This document shows positions 6,716 to 8,740 of a stretch of 8,740 bases of DNA, in pieces; position 1 is the first letter of the stretch; the number at the start of each line of letters is the position of its first letter. Under the pieces are notes generated by a model. The model did not search any database, was not told where the DNA came from, and saw only the letters and a program-made list of their open reading frames with translations. The position numbers and the translations under genes are program-made. Source of the stretch: Aquificaceae bacterium (GTDB lineage: Bacteria; Aquificota; Aquificia; Aquificales; Aquificaceae); NCBI GenBank assembly GCA_027049085.1, contig JALTVH010000288.1, positions 1-8,740 of the forward strand, read 5' to 3'.

Positions 6716-6731
6716 TTCCAGACATGCTCTT

Positions 6732-7445
6732 TTAAAGACCCAGAACTTCCCCAAGGGTATCCCTGAACCTCTTGTATATCTCACCTGTGATGATTGCATC
6801 CCTGAGGTTGTAAAGGGCTATTTCCCTGTACTGACCACGGTTGAAGTAATCCTTTACCATTGTTCCATCCATATTGGTTTTTGGTGACTCGAGACCAAGC
6901 CTCCTGCAAATAAAGTCAAGGGTATATTTTCTTCCAATCCCGTGGAAGGTAATCCCTTCAAGGAGATCAAAGTGGTTGTTATAGTCAAATCTACTTCCAA
7001 GGAGGTTTCTGCTAACCTTAACACCGAGGATAAAGGACCTCAGCATCAGAAACACGGAATCAAACTTCCTTCCATTGAAGGATACCAACCTCTTGTCAAG
7101 GAACTTGTGGGCTGTTTTCCAGAAGAGTTTGAGGATCCTCTTTTCAGCTTCCTCTATACCGTCCTTCAGCGAAAAGGACTGAAGTACAGAGGTTACACCC
7201 ATTTCCTCAATTTCCTCCCGTTTCTCTTCATCGGATATGTATAGTACCCATGCCTTTTTTTCTTCCGGATCGCAGAGGGCAACACTCACAAGATGGGCTG
7301 TAAAAGCCCAGAAGCTCAGTTTCTCCCTTTCTTTTTCCTCATCTTCCTCCTTCTCAACCCACTTTAGGAGATATTCCCACTCCTCCTCAGATATAGTCTC
7401 ATCCTTCACAGGTACTGTCTCAATATCAAAGACCATGACCTTCAT
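6732..7445 (-). CDS. DEDDy 3'-5' exonuclease (PolB exonuclease-related, PF10108-like)
   Basis: Predicted 3'-5' exonuclease with an RNase H fold, of the stand-alone family related to the proofreading domain of family-B DNA polymerases. The three Exo motifs of a DEDDy enzyme are present: FDIET with Asp7 and Glu9, FNGRKFD (123-129) with Asp129, and YNLRD with Tyr212 and Asp216. HFDL (158-161) and GRKYTLDFICRRLGL (171-185) are further family blocks. Residues 18-42 are a very acidic, probably helical insert. The frame is open back to a TTG at 7457, but ATG 7445 is preferred: it puts FDIET at the usual distance and has GAGGGG just upstream; the protein is then 237 residues. Substrate (DNA repair or RNA trimming) cannot be told. 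It probably shares a symmetric -10 element with hemC. Confidence 0.85.
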   Translation of the reverse strand: MKVMVFDIETVPVKDETISEEEWEYLLKWVEKEEDEEKEREKLSFWAFTAHLVSVALCDPEEKKAWVLYISDEEKREEIEEMGVTSVLQSFSLKDGIEEAEKRILKLFWKTAHKFLDKRLVSFNGRKFDSVFLMLRSFILGVKVSRNLLGSRFDYNNHFDLLEGITFHGIGRKYTLDFICRRLGLESPKTNMDGTMVKDYFNRGQYREIALYNLRDAIITGEIYKRFRDTLGEVLGL

Positions 7446-7462
7446 CCTGCCCCTCAATTATG

Positions 7463-7470
7463 ATTATAAT
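7463..7470. promoter_or_regulatory. symmetric bidirectional -10 element between the exonuclease and hemC
   Basis: ATTATAAT reads the same on both strands and contains a perfect TATAAT each way: plus 7465-7470 and minus 7468-7463. The two genes are divergent, with starts 34 bases apart. Rightwards, hemC ATG (7480) is 9 bases past the box. Leftwards, the exonuclease ATG (7445) is 17 bases past it, with GAGGGG in its short leader. A second weaker plus-strand box, TATGAT, lies at 7459-7464. No good -35 is seen on either side. Only one of two polymerases could bind at a time, so the two genes should compete. Confidence 0.6.
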
Positions 7471-7479
7471 TTCCGATAC

Positions 7480-8391
7480 ATGCCTGTCTTTATTGGTACC
7501 AGAAAAAGCAAGCTCGCCCTATGGCAGGCGAACTTTGTGAAGGGATGGATAGAGGAGAATACAGGGGAGAGGGTTGAGCTTGTTAAGATCACAACAACGG
7601 GGGACAAGATCCTTGACTCACCGCTTGCCAAAATCGGGGGTAAAGGGCTTTTTGTCAAGGAGATCGAGCAGGCTCTCCTTGATGGGAGGATAGACCTTGC
7701 GGTTCATTCTCTAAAGGACGTTCCGATGGTGATACCGGGGGGGCTTGAGATCTTTGCAATAACCGAGAGAGAATCGCCCTACGATGTGCTGATTTCCAAA
7801 AGCGGTAAAAATCTGGAAGATTTGCCTTCCGGGTCAGTTGTGGGCACCTCCTCTCTCAGAAGACAGGTTCAGATAAAGAGGAAGAGAAGGGATCTTAAAG
7901 TTGAAGTCCTCAGGGGCAACGTTGACACGAGGATGAGAAAGCTAAAGGAGGGGCTTTACGATGCTATCATCCTTGCTCAGGCCGGCGTTAAGAGGATGGG
8001 CTACGAGAAAGAGATTACTCAGGTTCTTGAAGACTTCACACCTGCTGTCGGACAGGGGTCCCTTGCAATAGAGGTGAGGGAGGATGATGAGAGGATCAAG
8101 GAATTGGTTAAAGGTCTTGACCACAGGGAAAGCCACCTCTGTGCCCTCTGCGAGAGAGCCTTTTTGAGACGGCTTGAAGGTGGATGTCAGGTTCCCATAG
8201 GAGCAAGGGCTGTCATTGAGGATGGAAAGGTGAGGATAAGGGGCTTTTTATCGGACCTTGAAGGGGATAGATTTATTGAAGGTGAAGAGGTTTCTGATAC
8301 TAAAAATCCTGAGGAGGCAGGCACAGCTCTTGCAGAAGACATCCTCTCAAGGGGAGGGGACAGGATACTTAAAGAGATTTACGGAGGGTAG
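7480..8391 (+). CDS. hemC: Porphobilinogen deaminase (hydroxymethylbilane synthase)
   Basis: Cytoplasmic enzyme that joins four porphobilinogens into hydroxymethylbilane, precursor of haem, sirohaem and cobamides. Three domains are visible: domain 1 with IGTRKSKLALWQ (5-16) and AVHSLKDVP (74-82) holding catalytic Asp80; domain 2 with GTSSLRRQ (122-129), LRGNVDTR (144-151) and AVGQGSLAIE (189-198); domain 3 with ERAFLRRLEGGCQVPIGA (225-242), where Cys236 carries the dipyrromethane cofactor. Two extra cysteines, Cys221 and Cys224 (CALC), lie just before it. At 303 residues the length is normal. ATG 7480 is chosen although the frame is open far upstream, because MPVFIGTRKSKLA is the family N-terminus and the upstream part is antisense to the exonuclease. 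No Shine-Dalgarno precedes it; the -10 box is only 9 bases away. Confidence 0.97.
   Translation: MPVFIGTRKSKLALWQANFVKGWIEENTGERVELVKITTTGDKILDSPLAKIGGKGLFVKEIEQALLDGRIDLAVHSLKDVPMVIPGGLEIFAITERESPYDVLISKSGKNLEDLPSGSVVGTSSLRRQVQIKRKRRDLKVEVLRGNVDTRMRKLKEGLYDAIILAQAGVKRMGYEKEITQVLEDFTPAVGQGSLAIEVREDDERIKELVKGLDHRESHLCALCERAFLRRLEGGCQVPIGARAVIEDGKVRIRGFLSDLEGDRFIEGEEVSDTKNPEEAGTALAEDILSRGGDRILKEIYGG
8383..8388 (+). promoter_or_regulatory. ribosome binding site deciding the TTG start at 8394
   Basis: GGAGGG inside the last codons of hemC, 5 bases before TTG 8394. It is the reason for starting the next gene at TTG, two bases after the hemC stop, and suggests translation linked to hemC. Confidence 0.7.
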
Positions 8392-8393
8392 AG

Positions 8394-8740
8394 TTGGATA
8401 GAGTTGGTCTCGTTCTTGGCCTGAGGTCCTCAACGCCTCTTGAGTTCTGGGTGGGTGTTGAGGAAGGGGTGTCGGTACAGCTTGATGAGGTCCTCTGGAC
8501 AAAGTCGGAGAAGGATGGGGTTTCCTTTTACGGAATAGTCACAGAGGTGGAGAGGTTCATTGAAGGAACGGAGTTTGTTAGTGATGACAGGCTTGTGATA
8601 GAGGGACTGATCCCTGCAAACTTCGCTTACATTGCTAAGGTTAGCGTAACGAGGATAGAGCCGGAGGTTTACGTTCCTCCCGTTCCGGGGAATCCCGTTT
8701 ACAGAGCGGACGAAAGGTCCCTTGAGCTTGCCCTCTACTA
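8394..8740 (+). CDS. HerA-like ATPase, N-terminal HAS-barrel domain (partial, cut by window end)
   Basis: The first 115 codons of a gene running off the window. The start is TTG with a good Shine-Dalgarno, giving (M)DRVGLVLGLRSSTPLEF. This is the pattern of the HAS-barrel, the small beta-barrel in front of HerA-type hexameric ATPases: VGLVLGL (4-10), EFWVGVEEGVSVQLDEVL (17-34), FYGIVTEVERF (45-55), then the VPPVPGNPVYRA linker (94-105) that normally leads into the P-loop domain. HerA proteins pair with the nuclease NurA in DNA end resection, mainly in archaea and some thermophilic bacteria. The ATPase part is not in the window, so the family call rests on the N-terminal domain alone. It follows hemC by 2 bases, same strand. 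Confidence 0.72.
   Translation, partial: MDRVGLVLGLRSSTPLEFWVGVEEGVSVQLDEVLWTKSEKDGVSFYGIVTEVERFIEGTEFVSDDRLVIEGLIPANFAYIAKVSVTRIEPEVYVPPVPGNPVYRADERSLELALY

Noticed and set aside
6697..6722. CTGG...CCAG inverted repeat between the exonuclease and tRNA-Ser as a terminator
   Set aside because: Only four paired bases around an A/T-rich loop, with no T-run following on the minus strand.
6534..6887. 117-codon plus-strand open frame across the tRNA
   Set aside because: It is the translation of the tRNA-Ser complement plus antisense exonuclease sequence, a well-known false gene pattern.
7446..7457. TTG start four codons upstream for the exonuclease
   Set aside because: It would place the start at the predicted transcript 5' end with no ribosome site; ATG 7445 has GAGGGG just upstream and the usual distance to FDIET.
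7237..7479. Open frame extending hemC 81 codons upstream
   Set aside because: It is antisense to the exonuclease gene, low-complexity Ser/Phe in content, and crosses the promoter element; the HemC family N-terminus begins exactly at ATG 7480.
1..8740. Frequent AGGATC/GGATCC-like words
   Set aside because: They fall inside coding regions and follow from favoured Arg-Ile, Glu-Asp and Asp-Pro codon pairs with AGG and ATC; no regular spacing or flanking symmetry is seen.

Overview
The window looks like chromosomal DNA from a thermophilic bacterium, most likely in or near the Aquificota. That placement is an inference. It rests on strongly purine-rich coding strands, arginine written mostly as AGG/AGA, frequent ATA, Lys/Glu-rich proteins, frequent TTG/GTG starts, very tight gene packing and the mix of families present. 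No marker here fixes the species. There is no mobile element, CRISPR array or phage gene, and no gene-free stretch above about 60 bases.

Layout. (1) 1-1349, plus strand: a perfect -10 box almost touching the start of a full-length NfeD-type membrane serine protease. (2) 1321-6547, minus strand: a seven-gene run reading right to left: DUF2892 membrane protein, ruvX, mltG, corA, ROK sugar kinase, FliK-like protein, FlhB C-terminal-domain protein. Junctions range from a 4-base overlap to 9 bases, so one transcript is likely, started from a -10 box at 6579-6584. Its last gene runs 29 bases into the 3' end of nfeD, tail to tail. (3) 6605-6696, minus: tRNA-Ser(GGA) with its CCA encoded. (4) 6732-7445, minus: a DEDDy 3'-5' exonuclease related to the PolB exonuclease domain. 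(5) 7463-7470: a self-complementary -10 octamer that can serve the exonuclease leftwards and hemC rightwards. (6) 7480-8740, plus: hemC (porphobilinogen deaminase), then the start of a HerA-like HAS-barrel protein cut by the window end.

The genes are mostly housekeeping: Holliday-junction/pre-rRNA nuclease, peptidoglycan lytic transglycosylase, Mg2+ channel, sugar phosphorylation, haem synthesis, DNA end-processing. The part most worth a second look is the distal operon pair. It consists of a FliK-like protein and a free-standing FlhB C-terminal domain lacking the NPTH autocleavage motif, separated by one base. This matches the ylqG-ylqH arrangement recalled from Bacillus, here attached to a cell-wall/ion/sugar operon and not to flagellar genes. 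The second point is the repeated ATTATAAT octamer placed 8-9 bases from two start codons that lack a well-placed Shine-Dalgarno, which suggests leaderless or nearly leaderless mRNAs.
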